Shown: positions 8,234 to 18,043, counted from the first letter of the stretch. The stretch: 64,000 bases of DNA from Shimia abyssi (GCF_003014475.1 NZ_PYGJ01000003.1:124001-188000), one strand, 5' to 3'. Notes: a model not told the origin generated them from the letters alone. Numbers and translations: made by a program.

Positions 8234-11020
8234 ATGAATTTTACGACACGTATCACCCGACTCCCCCATGCATTTGATCCTGACCGCGGCGTTGAGGCGC
8301 GCGAGGCTGTGCCCGACCTGAAAGGCGATGAGGCCAAACTGGTCGAAGGGGCAGGTGGGTCGAGCCCATTTTTGAAATCTCTGATCGAGAAAGAACGGGA
8401 CTGGTTGCCCGGTGCCATTGAGGACCCGGAAACAGCGGTCAGCGACCTGTTTGAGGTTTTAAAAGAGGTTGCACCCGACAAATTGCCCAGTGCGTTGCGG
8501 ATGGGCAAACGGCGGGTGGCGTTGATTTCGGCGTTGGCCGATCTGGCTGGGGCGTGGGAGTTGGAAAAAGTGACCGGTACGCTCACCGATTTTGCCGATC
8601 TGGCCAGCCAGTTGGCGATGCAGGCGACCATAGGAAATGAGATCCGGCGCGGCAAGCTGCCCGGCGCGACCGAGGATGACATTCCAACCGGTGGGGGCAT
8701 GGTCACGCTGGCTATGGGCAAGATGGGCGCGCATGAGCTGAACTATAGCTCAGATATCGACCTGATCTGCCTGTTTGATGAGACGCGTTTTGCCCCGGAC
8801 GACTATCACGACGCGCGCGCCAGCTTCATCCGCGCCACGCGGCGTATGGCGGCGATGTTAAATGATATCACCGGCGAGGGTTATGTATTTCGCACTGATC
8901 TGAGACTGCGTCCTGATCCCGGTGTCACCCCAGTGTGCATGGCGATGGAAGCGGCAGAGCGATATTACGAAAGCCTTGGCCGCACATGGGAGCGGGCGGC
9001 TTATATTAAGGCGCGCCCGTCAGCGGGTGACTTGGCGGCGGGTCAGCGGTTTTTGGATGCGTTGACCCCGTTTGTGTGGCGCAAACATCTGGATTTCGCG
9101 GCCATTCAGGATGCCCATGATATGCGTCTGCGTATTCGTGAACATAAGGGTTTGGGCGGCGAGATATCCTTGGCCGGACATAATATGAAACTGGGCCGTG
9201 GCGGCATTCGAGAGATCGAGTTCTTTACCCAGACGCGGCAATTGATTGCGGGCGGGCGTGACCCCTATCTGCGGGACCGCCACACCGTGCCTGCGCTGCG
9301 AAAGCTGGCTTCCAAGGGATGGGTGCCCCAGGAGGCAGCGGAAACGCTGGCCGATCACTATCGGTTCCATCGCGAAGTTGAACACCGCATTCAGATGGTG
9401 AATGACGCGCAGACCCACCAATTACCAAAGTCTGATGAAGGGATGCAGCGCATTGCCTGTTTGATGGGACGTGATCTGGGTGGGTTGCAGGACGAGCTGC
9501 GTGACCGGTTAAGCGAAGTCCACACTTTGACCGAAGGGTTCTTTGCGCCCGAAGAGCGTGGCGCTATAGAGACACACGCGTTTGACGAGGATATCTTGCG
9601 GCGCTGGCAGACATATCCTGCACTACGTTCGGAGCGCGCTGTTGAGATATTTAAGCGGTTGCGGCCGGAAATCCTGAAACGGCTGTCCAATTCCGCGCGA
9701 CCAGATGAGGCGCTGGTGGCGTTGGATGGCTTCCTCAAAGGGCTACCCGCCGGTGTGCAGTTGTTTTCGATGTTTGAGGCCAATCCGCAATTGGTGGATT
9801 TGTTGATTGATGTTGTCGGCACCGCGCCCGAACTGGCCCGGCATTTGTCACGCAACTCTGGTGTCTTTGACGCGGTTATCGGGGGTGCGTTTTTCTCGGA
9901 CTGGCCGGGAACGGATGCGTTGGTTGCGGAATTGGCGGATGTGTTGGCGCGGGAGGGCGATGATTATGAGAGCAAGCTTGATACCGCGCGTCGCTGGGCC
10001 AAGGAGTGGCATTTCCGGATCGGTGTGCACCATCTGCGCGGGTTGATCTCAGCGGAGCAGGCGGGGGCGCAATATGCGGATCTGGCTAATGCCTGTGTTA
10101 CGGGGCTTTGGCCGGTTGTGGGCGCAAACTTTGCGCTGAAACACGGACCGGCGCCGGGGCGAGGGGCGATTGTGCTGGGTATGGGGTCGTTAGGGGCGGG
10201 CCGGCTAAATGCCGCGTCTGATCTGGACCTGATTGTGATTTACGATGCGGATGGTGTCGATTTTTCCGAAGGGCGCCGCCCATTGGCGGCACGGGCCTAT
10301 TACGCGCGATTGACGCAGGCGATGGTCACGGCGCTGAGCGCGCCGATGGCGCAGGGGCGGCTATATGAGGTGGATATGCGGTTGCGACCTTCGGGGACGC
10401 AAGGGCCCGTGGCGACGTCTGTTGCGTCGTTCCGAAATTATCAGGCGAACGAAGCCTGGACGTGGGAGCATCTGGCGCTGACGCGGGCGCGCGCGATTGC
10501 CGGAGAGGCGACATTGATGGCCGAAGTGGAGGAGTTTCGCGTAGAAATACTGTCTAAGCCACGGGATCAGGGCGCGTTATGCGCCGATGTACAGGAGATG
10601 CGCGCGCGGATTGCTGCGGCCAAACCGCCCAAGAGTGGCTGGGATGCCAAGATTGGTGCTGGTCGGATGCAAGACGTGGAACTGGTCTCGCAGACCGGTG
10701 CGTTGATGGCGGCGCAGCCCAAGCGTGGGGTTATTGAAGGTATCCAAGCCGGTGTCGTTATCGGCTGGCTGGATGCCGCGGGGGCGACAGCGCTTTGCGA
10801 GGCGTATGGGCTTTTCTGGAAAGTGCAAGTGGCCTCGAAGCTTTTGACGGGCGAAGCGATTGACCCTGCCGCCATTGGCGCGGGTGGAGAGGCATTCTTG
10901 TTGCGGGAGACCGGGGCGGAATCGCTGGAGGGGCTGGAGCGGCAAATGCAGGAGTGCGCGACGCATGCGGCTCAGGTAATTGATCACGCGCTATCAACCG
11001 ATGGCGGTCTAGGAGACTAA
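8234..11020 (+). CDS. glnE: Bifunctional glutamine synthetase adenylyltransferase/adenylyl-removing enzyme
   Basis: GlnE (928 residues) adenylylates and de-adenylylates glutamine synthetase in response to PII and glutamine, setting nitrogen assimilation. Two nucleotidyltransferase domains are visible. The N-terminal deadenylylase site is MGKMGAHELNYSSDIDL near residue 160, and the C-terminal adenylyltransferase site is MGSLGAGRLNAASDLDL near 648; each has the paired Asp of the DxD motif. Linker helices (RGGIREIEFF near 320) and the C-terminal IGAGRMQDVE segment are also conserved. The length is normal for alphaproteobacteria. A small conserved protein gene follows 4 bases later. Confidence 0.96.
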   Translation: MNFTTRITRLPHAFDPDRGVEAREAVPDLKGDEAKLVEGAGGSSPFLKSLIEKERDWLPGAIEDPETAVSDLFEVLKEVAPDKLPSALRMGKRRVALISALADLAGAWELEKVTGTLTDFADLASQLAMQATIGNEIRRGKLPGATEDDIPTGGGMVTLAMGKMGAHELNYSSDIDLICLFDETRFAPDDYHDARASFIRATRRMAAMLNDITGEGYVFRTDLRLRPDPGVTPVCMAMEAAERYYESLGRTWERAAYIKARPSAGDLAAGQRFLDALTPFVWRKHLDFAAIQDAHDMRLRIREHKGLGGEISLAGHNMKLGRGGIREIEFFTQTRQLIAGGRDPYLRDRHTVPALRKLASKGWVPQEAAETLADHYRFHREVEHRIQMVNDAQTHQLPKSDEGMQRIACLMGRDLGGLQDELRDRLSEVHTLTEGFFAPEERGAIETHAFDEDILRRWQTYPALRSERAVEIFKRLRPEILKRLSNSARPDEALVALDGFLKGLPAGVQLFSMFEANPQLVDLLIDVVGTAPELARHLSRNSGVFDAVIGGAFFSDWPGTDALVAELADVLAREGDDYESKLDTARRWAKEWHFRIGVHHLRGLISAEQAGAQYADLANACVTGLWPVVGANFALKHGPAPGRGAIVLGMGSLGAGRLNAASDLDLIVIYDADGVDFSEGRRPLAARAYYARLTQAMVTALSAPMAQGRLYEVDMRLRPSGTQGPVATSVASFRNYQANEAWTWEHLALTRARAIAGEATLMAEVEEFRVEILSKPRDQGALCADVQEMRARIAAAKPPKSGWDAKIGAGRMQDVELVSQTGALMAAQPKRGVIEGIQAGVVIGWLDAAGATALCEAYGLFWKVQVASKLLTGEAIDPAAIGAGGEAFLLRETGAESLEGLERQMQECATHAAQVIDHALSTDGGLGD

Positions 11021-11024
11021 GGGA

Positions 11025-11291
11025 ATGCGGGACGGTTTGGACCCAAAAGGGCTTATTCGCGAAAGCTTTTGCATTGACGGTATTACAGATGCGGAATGTC
11101 GGTCGATTTTTTTGGACTGGGCGCTTTCGTTGCCGGACGGGACCGACCAGCGCGCAGCGCTTGCGCAATTGGTGGAGCGCTACGAGAGCGAGAACAAGGA
11201 CCATCCGATGCAAGTGATTCTGCGCGATGGATTGGTTCAGATGCAGGCCCCGCGACGGCGTGGCGGCTGGCGGAGCCGACCGCGTAGCTGA
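11025..11291 (+). CDS. Small conserved hypothetical protein downstream of glnE
   Basis: This 88-residue soluble acidic-then-basic protein starts MRDGLDPKGLIRESF and ends in an Arg-rich tail. It lies 4 bases after the glnE stop codon, so it is almost certainly cotranscribed. No catalytic motif is visible. The segment GITDAECRSIFLDWALSLP suggests two helices. I recall similar short proteins beside glnE in Rhodobacteraceae, but this is from memory. Function unknown. Confidence 0.7.
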   Translation: MRDGLDPKGLIRESFCIDGITDAECRSIFLDWALSLPDGTDQRAALAQLVERYESENKDHPMQVILRDGLVQMQAPRRRGGWRSRPRS

Positions 11292-11503
11292 AGGAACTCT
11301 TGCAATTGAATGCTGCTCCTAAGGTTGCAACGCCCGGTACGGGCTTGGTCCATAATAGTCGACCATGAGCGTTTGAAAGCCCTAAAATTCAATTAAAACT
11401 GGCTGAATTCCCCTGAAATGAACCGCCCGTGTCGCAATCTCGCCCCAATTCGCGAGCAATTTCATCTCACACAGTAGAGGGCAGAAGCCCCGAGGAGATG
11501 GAC

Positions 11504-12160
11504 ATGAAGCATGTTCGAATGATTGCAGCACTGACGCTTGGCCTGGGGATTTCGGCGTGTGCATCCGTGGACACCGCGACACGGAACGCGCCTTTTGAGA
11601 GTACACCTTCTGAAATCGCGGCGCCTGCGCCGTCGTTTCATCTTGCTGAAATGAACGTAAGCGTGCCGACCACGTTGAAAGTTTCGGAAGCAAACCGCTT
11701 TCTGCCAAATGCTGATATCGTCTGGCGCGGTGAGGCCTATGGCAACCGCTATGATCAGGTGAAATCGATTTTTGAAGACAGCGTCGCCCTTGGTGGTGGT
11801 ACGTTGGACGGCGTATTGCCGGTAAATGTCGAGATCGTCGTCACCAAGTTCCACGCATTGACCGAAAAGACACGCTATAGTGTTGGCGGCGTGCACGGGA
11901 TTGAGTTTGTGATGACCACCCGCGACCCGCTGACTGGCGCGGTCCTACGCGGTCCGAAACACATTGTTGCTGATCTGGTCGGCTATGGTGGCTCTAAGGC
12001 GCTTCAGGCCGAGGCGCGCGGGTTGACCCAGAAATATCGGATCACGCAGCATCTTGCGCGCGTTGTGCGCGACGAGATGAGCCTACCCGAAGGGTTCCTG
12101 CCTCCGCCCAATGGCGTGACGGCGCGGGTTGTTCCACTGTCACCGGTACAGCCGCTCTGA
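11504..12160 (+). CDS. Exported lipoprotein of unknown function (DUF6778-like)
   Basis: The 218-residue protein has a lipoprotein signal: Lys-His-Arg start, hydrophobic core (MIAALTLGLGI) and the lipobox ISAC at residues 15-18. The mature part is a single domain without recognisable catalytic residues and with conserved-looking segments (LPNADIVWRGEAYGNRYDQ and VGGVHGIEFVMTTRDP). I chose the ATG at 11504 because GAGGAG lies 6 bases upstream. Starts at 11429 or 11498 would spoil the signal peptide. It is probably an outer- or inner-membrane anchored periplasmic protein. The DUF number is from memory. Confidence 0.75.
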   Translation: MKHVRMIAALTLGLGISACASVDTATRNAPFESTPSEIAAPAPSFHLAEMNVSVPTTLKVSEANRFLPNADIVWRGEAYGNRYDQVKSIFEDSVALGGGTLDGVLPVNVEIVVTKFHALTEKTRYSVGGVHGIEFVMTTRDPLTGAVLRGPKHIVADLVGYGGSKALQAEARGLTQKYRITQHLARVVRDEMSLPEGFLPPPNGVTARVVPLSPVQPL

Positions 12161-12213
12161 GGACAAGGGCCAAGGGCCTTTTCACCAGAGACTGAAAGCT
12201 TTAGGAGGGCGGC

Positions 12214-13413
12214 ATGAATATGTCGTCCTCTTTGCCTGTGATCCGCCTGAAACCCAAAGCTAACGCGCGTGCCATTCGTCATGGTGCGCCTTGGGTTTAT
12301 GATAATGAACTGGTCACAGACCGCCGCACCAAGGGATTGACCCCCGGTGCGCTTGCTGTTCTGGAAGATGCCGATCGTCATCCGCTGGCGATAGTGGGCG
12401 TTAATCCGTTGTCACGGATCTTTGCCCGTGTGTTGGATCGCAATCTGGATGCTACAATTGATCAGGCGTGGTTTGCGGCCAAGTTTACACGCGCGCAAGA
12501 GATGCGCGACCGGCTGTTTGGCGCGCCTTTTTACCGGCTGATCCATGCCGAGGCCGATGGGTTGCCGGGGGTTGTTGTCGACCGGTTTGGCGACGCGGTT
12601 GTGATCCAGCCAAATGCGGCCTGGGCCGAGGCGCTGCTCGAGCCGATGGTGGCAGCACTGGTCGAAGTGACGGGCGTGTCTTGTGTGATCAAAAACGGTT
12701 CAGGGCGCGCGCGCGGTCTTGAAGGGTTGGACGAAGAGAGCGTGGTATTGGTGGGCGACGCGCCGGAGGCGCCGGTTCCGGTGGCGATGAATGGTGCAAC
12801 CTATATGGCGGATCTGACCGGCGGGCAAAAAACCGGGTTGTTTTACGATCAGCGGCCAAACCATGCCTTTGCCGCCAGTCTGTCAAGGGACGCGCGGGTG
12901 CTGGATGTGTTTAGTCACGTTGGCGGGTTTTCTCTGGCAGCACTGGCCGGCGGCGCGACGTCAGCGGTGGCCGTGGATGGATCAGCGGCGGCGTTGTCGC
13001 TGGCTGAGGCTGGTGCAAGGGCTGCCGGAGTGGAAGCGAGGTTTGAGACACGCAAGGGTGATGCGTTTGATGTGTTGACCGCGCTTAATGAAGAAGGGTC
13101 AAAGTTTGATGTGGTGATCTGTGATCCGCCCGCATTTGCGCCGTCCAAGCCCGCGTTGGAAAAAGGGTTGCGCGCCTATGAGCGGGTGGCGCGGTTGGCA
13201 GCTCCGCTGGTGGCTGAGGGCGGGTATCTGGGCCTGTGTTCCTGTTCACATGCGGCGGATTTGGCTAAGTTCCGCACCGCGTCGGTACGCGGGATCGGGC
13301 GCGCAGGACGGGCGGCGCAATTGATCCACACCGGGTTTGCTGGGCCGGACCATCCATTGATGCCGCAGCTGGCCGAGAGTGGTTATCTTAAATCGTTGTT
13401 TTTCCGCCTGTGA
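12214..13413 (+). CDS. rRNA cytosine methyltransferase, RlmI type (RSP_2647 family)
   Basis: This 399-residue enzyme is predicted to make 5-methylcytosine in rRNA. An N-terminal PUA domain (residues about 10-85, with RAIRHGAPWVYDNEL) precedes a class I SAM methyltransferase domain. Motif I is VLDVFSHVGGFSLAAL near 230, motif IV is VVICDPPAFAPSK near 300, and the catalytic-cysteine segment is LGLCSCSHA near 340. The next gene starts on the stop codon (TGATG overlap), so the methyltransferase and PIN protein are translationally coupled. Confidence 0.88.
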   Translation: MNMSSSLPVIRLKPKANARAIRHGAPWVYDNELVTDRRTKGLTPGALAVLEDADRHPLAIVGVNPLSRIFARVLDRNLDATIDQAWFAAKFTRAQEMRDRLFGAPFYRLIHAEADGLPGVVVDRFGDAVVIQPNAAWAEALLEPMVAALVEVTGVSCVIKNGSGRARGLEGLDEESVVLVGDAPEAPVPVAMNGATYMADLTGGQKTGLFYDQRPNHAFAASLSRDARVLDVFSHVGGFSLAALAGGATSAVAVDGSAAALSLAEAGARAAGVEARFETRKGDAFDVLTALNEEGSKFDVVICDPPAFAPSKPALEKGLRAYERVARLAAPLVAEGGYLGLCSCSHAADLAKFRTASVRGIGRAGRAAQLIHTGFAGPDHPLMPQLAESGYLKSLFFRL

Positions 13414-13952
13414 TGCGAGCGCTGCTGGACACATGTGTGATCTACCCCACGGTGATGCGTGAGGTATTGCTGGGCGTGGCCAAGACAGGGGCGTTTCAGC
13501 CGATTTGGTCGGCGCGTATCCTGGAAGAATGGGCGCGGGCGGCGCGCAAGATCGGACCAACCGGTGAGGCGCAGGCGCGCGGAGAGATTGCGCTGGTGCG
13601 CGCGGCGTGGCCCAAAGCAGAGGTAACGTGGAAACCGTCGCTGGAGGCGCGTTTATGGCTGCCTGATGCCGACGATTGCCATGTGCTGGCGGCGGCCATT
13701 GCCGGATCGGCGGATGTAATCGTGACGATGAATGCCAAGGATTTTCCGCGCAATGTGTTGGCGGAAGAAGGACTGGAGCGGGTTGATCCGGATGCATTGT
13801 TGCGCCGCTGTTGGGACAGTGCGCCGGAGGCGGTTGAGGCCGTTTGTGACGCCGTGCGTCAAGAGGCAGAGCAGCTTTCGGGCAAGGATTGGGCGATGCG
13901 GGCCTTGTTGAAGAAGGCACGTTTGCCAAAATTGGCGAAGGCGGTTGGGTGA
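13413..13952 (+). CDS. PIN-domain protein (RSP_2648 family)
   Basis: The 179-residue protein has a PIN nuclease fold. The first conserved Asp is in RALLDTCVIYP, and the second acidic patch and central DADDCHVLAAAIAG segment (residues about 85-98) carry the metal-binding Asp residues. It overlaps the methyltransferase gene by one base. No small antitoxin gene sits beside it, so it is probably not a VapC toxin but a housekeeping nuclease, perhaps acting on the same RNA. A GTG one codon upstream is an alternative start. Confidence 0.82.
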   Translation: MRALLDTCVIYPTVMREVLLGVAKTGAFQPIWSARILEEWARAARKIGPTGEAQARGEIALVRAAWPKAEVTWKPSLEARLWLPDADDCHVLAAAIAGSADVIVTMNAKDFPRNVLAEEGLERVDPDALLRRCWDSAPEAVEAVCDAVRQEAEQLSGKDWAMRALLKKARLPKLAKAVG

Positions 13953-14004
13953 GAGTGCTTCTCAAGTTCTTAGGGGCTTTCCCGATGAAATGGAAAGGAT
14001 GAAG

Positions 14005-14700
14005 ATGTCTGAGTATCTGTTTGAACCTGAACAGGTTTTTGGAATTGAGTTTGTGGGAGAGGCGGCGATCTATCCGATTCGTCGGATATTTTGTGTTGGA
14101 CGGAACTATGTAGCTCACGCGGCCGAGATGGGTGGCGAAGTGGATCGCGAGGCGCCGTGGTATTTCACCAAATCCCCGGCAAATGCCGTGTTAAGCGGTG
14201 CTGAGGTAGCGTATCCGCCCGGGACGTCGAACTATCACCACGAGATGGAGTTGGCGTTTTCGTTGGGCGCGGACGTGTTTCGCGCCACCAAGGATGAGGC
14301 GCGAGCAGCGATTTTTGGATATGGCTGTGCGCTGGATATGACGCGTCGTGATCGGCAACAGGATGGCAAGGATCACCGCCGCCCGTGGGATCTGGGCAAA
14401 GATGTAGAGAACGCCGCCGTGTTTGCCCCGATGACGCGGGTCGAGGGGGTTGAGCTGGCGGAGCAGCGGATTTGGTTATCCGTTGATGGCGAGATCCGGC
14501 AAGATGCGGATCTGGGTGAAATGGTTTGGAGCCCGGTTGAGATCATCGAGCATTTGTCGCGGTATTATCATCTTGGCCCCGGAGATGTTGTGATGACCGG
14601 AACACCGGCGGGCGTGGGCGCGGTGGAACCTGGGCAAGTGATCACAGGGGGCATCGATGGATTGACGCCGATTTCACTGCAACTTGTTTCCCCCGAGTAA
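14005..14700 (+). CDS. Fumarylacetoacetate hydrolase-family protein
   Basis: The approximately 231-residue single-domain FAH enzyme has CVGRNYVAHAAEMG near residue 30, the metal-ligand Glu pair in YHHEMELAFSLG and the third acidic ligand in GCALDMTRRDRQ. It also carries the VMTGTPAGVG loop near 200. Such proteins hydrolyse or decarboxylate beta-diketo acids, acylpyruvates or oxaloacetate; the closest functional type is fumarylpyruvate/acylpyruvate hydrolase. Candidate ATG starts at 13990, 13999 and 14005 are in frame. I chose the last, which begins MSEYLFEPEQ and sits behind an AAGGATGAAG ribosome site. A terminator follows. Confidence 0.88.
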   Translation: MSEYLFEPEQVFGIEFVGEAAIYPIRRIFCVGRNYVAHAAEMGGEVDREAPWYFTKSPANAVLSGAEVAYPPGTSNYHHEMELAFSLGADVFRATKDEARAAIFGYGCALDMTRRDRQQDGKDHRRPWDLGKDVENAAVFAPMTRVEGVELAEQRIWLSVDGEIRQDADLGEMVWSPVEIIEHLSRYYHLGPGDVVMTGTPAGVGAVEPGQVITGGIDGLTPISLQLVSPE

Positions 14701-14707
14701 CTGGCGC

Positions 14708-14733
14708 AAAGCCCTGTTTGTGAGGGGCTTTTT
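14708..14733 (+). terminator. Rho-independent terminator after the FAH gene
   Basis: AAAGCCC (14708-14714) pairs with GGGCTTT (14725-14731), followed by two more T, eight bases after the stop codon. Confidence 0.7.
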
Positions 14734-14821
14734 GCCAATCGAATTCGCGACGTGTTGATTGGTTTTTTCTAAGTCGCCCTTGCGTCGGGCGTAAAAGGCG
14801 GCATTCTCCCTGCGAAAGAGT

Positions 14822-17800
14822 ATGGGGGAGTGTGCAATGGGGATCAGGTTTTTCTCGGATAAGGACAGACCGGTTCACATGGGGCCTTACCCGCTGGAGC
14901 GGTTGGCGCGTGGCGCGATGCCAGATCTGGGGGCTGTGCCCGGTGATGCGCCGTTAACCTTTGCGCGCCCTGAAAGCCCCGAAAGCATCGTGAATGCGAT
15001 GGGTGAATTTCAGGCGATGATGGATGCCATTCGCGACGGGCTGGTCAACAAGGTGCAATCCGAGGTGCCAGTAGATCCGACCGAGCGGGCCGATCACCTT
15101 AAGGCGTTTGGATATTTCAACGATACATCGATGGTGGGAATTGGGCCGGTGCCATCTGAGGCGATACTGGACGAGCCCCGTCGTAATCCCGACATTGAGC
15201 GGCTATCTCATGCCCTAAAAACGAGGCAAACCAAGACCTTGGCCAGCGGAATTGATGTGATCATGGCCGAGTTGAAGGAAAGCATGGAGGCGCCACCAAG
15301 CGGAATTGACGGACAGAACAACGCGATTGTTTTTCTTGTGGAACATTGGCGTGATCCGGAACGCGGCGAGCCGGGCAGTGATTGGATTTTGGATGCGCAA
15401 GATCACCGCGCCTGTTTGCGTAGCACTGAAACCGCGGTGGTGATTGCCAACTACATTCGCTTGTTGGGGTTCAACGCCAAGGCCCATACGGCCACGTCAA
15501 GTGATGTGGATATGAACCGGCTGGGTGTCGCTGCCGGACTGCTGAGCGCCGACGAAGGCGGGCCAGTCGCGCCGTGGCTGGGCACGCGGTATGGGCTGGC
15601 TGTGGTGACGACGGATATGGAGCTGACCCATGACGCGCCGCTAAAGCAGATGGCAGAGCAGCCGTGGTTCAAAACGCAGGGGCCAGCGTGGTGGATGGGT
15701 AAGGGGTTTGCCAAATCTGCGCTCAACCAAGACCCGTTTCGAAACCGTGATTATGTCAATGGTGCACATCCGTTCGAGCGGCTGAAACGGGTCGAAGAGA
15801 CGACAACCTTTATCGATGAGGCGCGTGTGGCACGGGTGCCCAAACGCGCGGATATGTTTGCGCGAGCACAGTTCGGTGACATGGGTAAGGCGCTTCAGGA
15901 TGGGGCCAAGGGCGGATATTATGCCCGAAAAGCCGCGCCGAGTTTTGCGCAGCGTCGGGCGCTGGGGGCGTTTGTTTTGTTGCAAGATGGCGAGTCCGCG
16001 AAAGTGGAAAAGCCAACGGATTCAGAGCGTAACGCGGCGAACCTAAAAGCGGCGACTTACTTTCTGGGCGTAGATGCAGTGGGGCTGAGCCGGTGTCCGG
16101 ATTGGGCGTGGTATAGCCATGACGCGACTGGTGCGGAGATCAAGCCGCCGCATGATCAAGCGGTGAGCATGATCATTGATCAGGGCTATGAAACCATGGA
16201 GGGCGCAAGCGGGGATGACTGGATTTCCGTGGCACAATCGATGCGGGCCTATTTGCGGTTTTCGTTGCTTGGCGGAGTGATCGCGCAGCAGATCCGCAAC
16301 CTGGGTTACAAGGCCAAAGCGCATACTGTGATGGATGGCGAAGTGTTGCAGCCGCCGCTTTTGTTGCTGAGCGGTTTGGGCGAAGTCAGTCGGATTGGTG
16401 AGGTGATCCTGAACCCTTATCTGGGGCCGCGGCTGAAATCCGGGGCAGTGACCACGGATATGCCGATGGAGCACGATCAACCTATTGATTTTGGTTTGCA
16501 AAATTTCTGTGAGAACTGCAACAAATGCGCGCGTGAATGCCCGAGTGGGGCGATTACAGCTGGGCCGAAGCGCATGTTCAATGGCTATGAAATTTGGAAA
16601 TCGGATAGCCAGAAGTGTGCGACCTATCGCATTACCACGCCGGGTGGGGCGATGTGTGGGCGATGCATGAAGACTTGCCCGTGGAACCTTGAAGGGTTGT
16701 TTGCCGAAGCACCGTTCCGTTGGACCGCTATGCATGTTCCATCTTTGGCCGAGCCGCTGGCAAAGCTGGACGATATGGTTGGAAATGGCGGGTTGAACGA
16801 TGTCAAAAAATGGTGGTGGGATATCGAGCTGGAGGCAGACGGGGCCTATCGACCAAGTAAACACCCGCTTAACCGACGGGACTTGCAGCGGGATTTGGAT
16901 CTGAAATACGAGGATCAGACACTAGCGGTTTATCCGGCACCGTTGGCACCGCATCCGTGGCCGTACCCGTTCAATATGGATCGCGAAGCGGGGATTCAAG
17001 CATATGAATCAATGGTTTCTGCGGAAGAATACAGACGGCGGATCGCGGACGGTGATCTGTCGGTGGTGCATCGCTATCAAAACGAAGGCGACGCGCCGGT
17101 GGTGCGCGTCGAGGTGTCCAAGGTTGAGAAGATGACGGCGGATGTGACCAAGTTTGAGTTTTCGACTTTGGACGGTGCGCCTTTGCCGGAATGGACAGCT
17201 GGTGCGCATCTTGATGTGCTGGTCGCGCCAGAATTCCTGCGCCAATATTCGATGTCAGGTGATCCAAAGGATCGCGAGAAGTACCAGATTGGCGTGTTGC
17301 GCGAAGATGAGGGTCGCGGTGGGTCGCAGTTGATGCATCGTATCTTTAGCGAAGGGCGCAAGGTATTCATATCGAAGCCGATCAACCATTTTGAGCTGGT
17401 CGAAAGCGCAACCAAAACGTTCCTGATGGGCGGTGGCATTGGGATCACGCCAATGATCGCCTTTGCGCACCGCTTGCACGATATGGGCGCAGAGTTTGAG
17501 CTGCATTACTCAGCCAGCCGCAAGGACGGGGCCGGGTATCTGGATGATTTGGCCTGTGTGCCGTGGGCCGACAAAGTGCGCTTTCATTTCTCGGATCAGG
17601 GGACGCGGGCGGATTTGGACGCGGTGTTGGCGGGATATGCCGAAGGGTGGCATGTGTATACCTGTGGGCCAGATCGGTTTATGGACGGCGTCATGGAAGC
17701 GGCAGAGCGTCAAGGCTTTCCAGAAGAGGCGCGGCATCTGGAATATTTTAGCGTGCCGGAACAGCCGGAATATGAGAACCACGACTTTACCTTGCGCTTG

Positions 17801-18043
17801 AAGGATGGTCGGGAACTACTTGTTCCGGCAACCAAAATTGCAACTGATGTGCTGATCGAAAATGGTGTCCATGTGGATGTGAAATGTTCGGATGGAATTT
17901 GCGGCGTCTGTAAATGCGGGCTGGTTTCGGGCGAGGTGGAGCATCGGGATTTCGTATTGTCCAACAAACAACGCGAGACGTCTGTGATCCTGTGTCAGAG
18001 CCGGGCGACGGAGCCGGATGGTGTGATCGAAGTGGATTTGTAA
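14822..18043 (+). CDS. Self-sufficient reductive dehalogenase (RdhA fused to a flavin/2Fe-2S reductase)
   Basis: This 1073-residue cytoplasmic enzyme is predicted to remove halogen from an aromatic compound with a corrinoid cofactor and NAD(P)H. Residues about 95-330 and 400-560 are two related corrinoid/nitroreductase-fold halves (GFNAKAHT versus GYKAKAHT; VTTDMELTHD versus VTTDMPMEHD). Two 4Fe-4S motifs follow: Cys563/566/569/573 and Cys599/612/615/619. Then comes an oxidoreductase: flavin motif RQYSMSGD near 808, NAD motif MGGGIGITPM near 868 and CGPDRFMDGVM near 945. The C-terminal 2Fe-2S site is Cys1022/1027/1030/1058. This domain order matches the aerobic BhbA and NpRdhA enzymes. Tyr431 and the Lys of YKAKAH are likely catalytic. 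There is no Tat signal or membrane anchor, unlike respiratory RdhA. Confidence 0.85.
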   Translation: MGECAMGIRFFSDKDRPVHMGPYPLERLARGAMPDLGAVPGDAPLTFARPESPESIVNAMGEFQAMMDAIRDGLVNKVQSEVPVDPTERADHLKAFGYFNDTSMVGIGPVPSEAILDEPRRNPDIERLSHALKTRQTKTLASGIDVIMAELKESMEAPPSGIDGQNNAIVFLVEHWRDPERGEPGSDWILDAQDHRACLRSTETAVVIANYIRLLGFNAKAHTATSSDVDMNRLGVAAGLLSADEGGPVAPWLGTRYGLAVVTTDMELTHDAPLKQMAEQPWFKTQGPAWWMGKGFAKSALNQDPFRNRDYVNGAHPFERLKRVEETTTFIDEARVARVPKRADMFARAQFGDMGKALQDGAKGGYYARKAAPSFAQRRALGAFVLLQDGESAKVEKPTDSERNAANLKAATYFLGVDAVGLSRCPDWAWYSHDATGAEIKPPHDQAVSMIIDQGYETMEGASGDDWISVAQSMRAYLRFSLLGGVIAQQIRNLGYKAKAHTVMDGEVLQPPLLLLSGLGEVSRIGEVILNPYLGPRLKSGAVTTDMPMEHDQPIDFGLQNFCENCNKCARECPSGAITAGPKRMFNGYEIWKSDSQKCATYRITTPGGAMCGRCMKTCPWNLEGLFAEAPFRWTAMHVPSLAEPLAKLDDMVGNGGLNDVKKWWWDIELEADGAYRPSKHPLNRRDLQRDLDLKYEDQTLAVYPAPLAPHPWPYPFNMDREAGIQAYESMVSAEEYRRRIADGDLSVVHRYQNEGDAPVVRVEVSKVEKMTADVTKFEFSTLDGAPLPEWTAGAHLDVLVAPEFLRQYSMSGDPKDREKYQIGVLREDEGRGGSQLMHRIFSEGRKVFISKPINHFELVESATKTFLMGGGIGITPMIAFAHRLHDMGAEFELHYSASRKDGAGYLDDLACVPWADKVRFHFSDQGTRADLDAVLAGYAEGWHVYTCGPDRFMDGVMEAAERQGFPEEARHLEYFSVPEQPEYENHDFTLRLKDGRELLVPATKIATDVLIENGVHVDVKCSDGICGVCKCGLVSGEVEHRDFVLSNKQRETSVILCQSRATEPDGVIEVDL

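Noticed and set aside
13413..13952. VapC toxin of a toxin-antitoxin pair
   Set aside because: No small antitoxin gene lies beside it; it is coupled to an RNA methyltransferase instead.
13246..14118. Open frame of 290 codons on the - strand
   Set aside because: It is proline- and histidine-rich, lies opposite the methyltransferase, PIN and FAH genes, and looks like a high-GC shadow.
16043..16864. Open frame of 273 codons on the - strand
   Set aside because: It is antisense to the catalytic part of the dehalogenase, whose motifs are clear.
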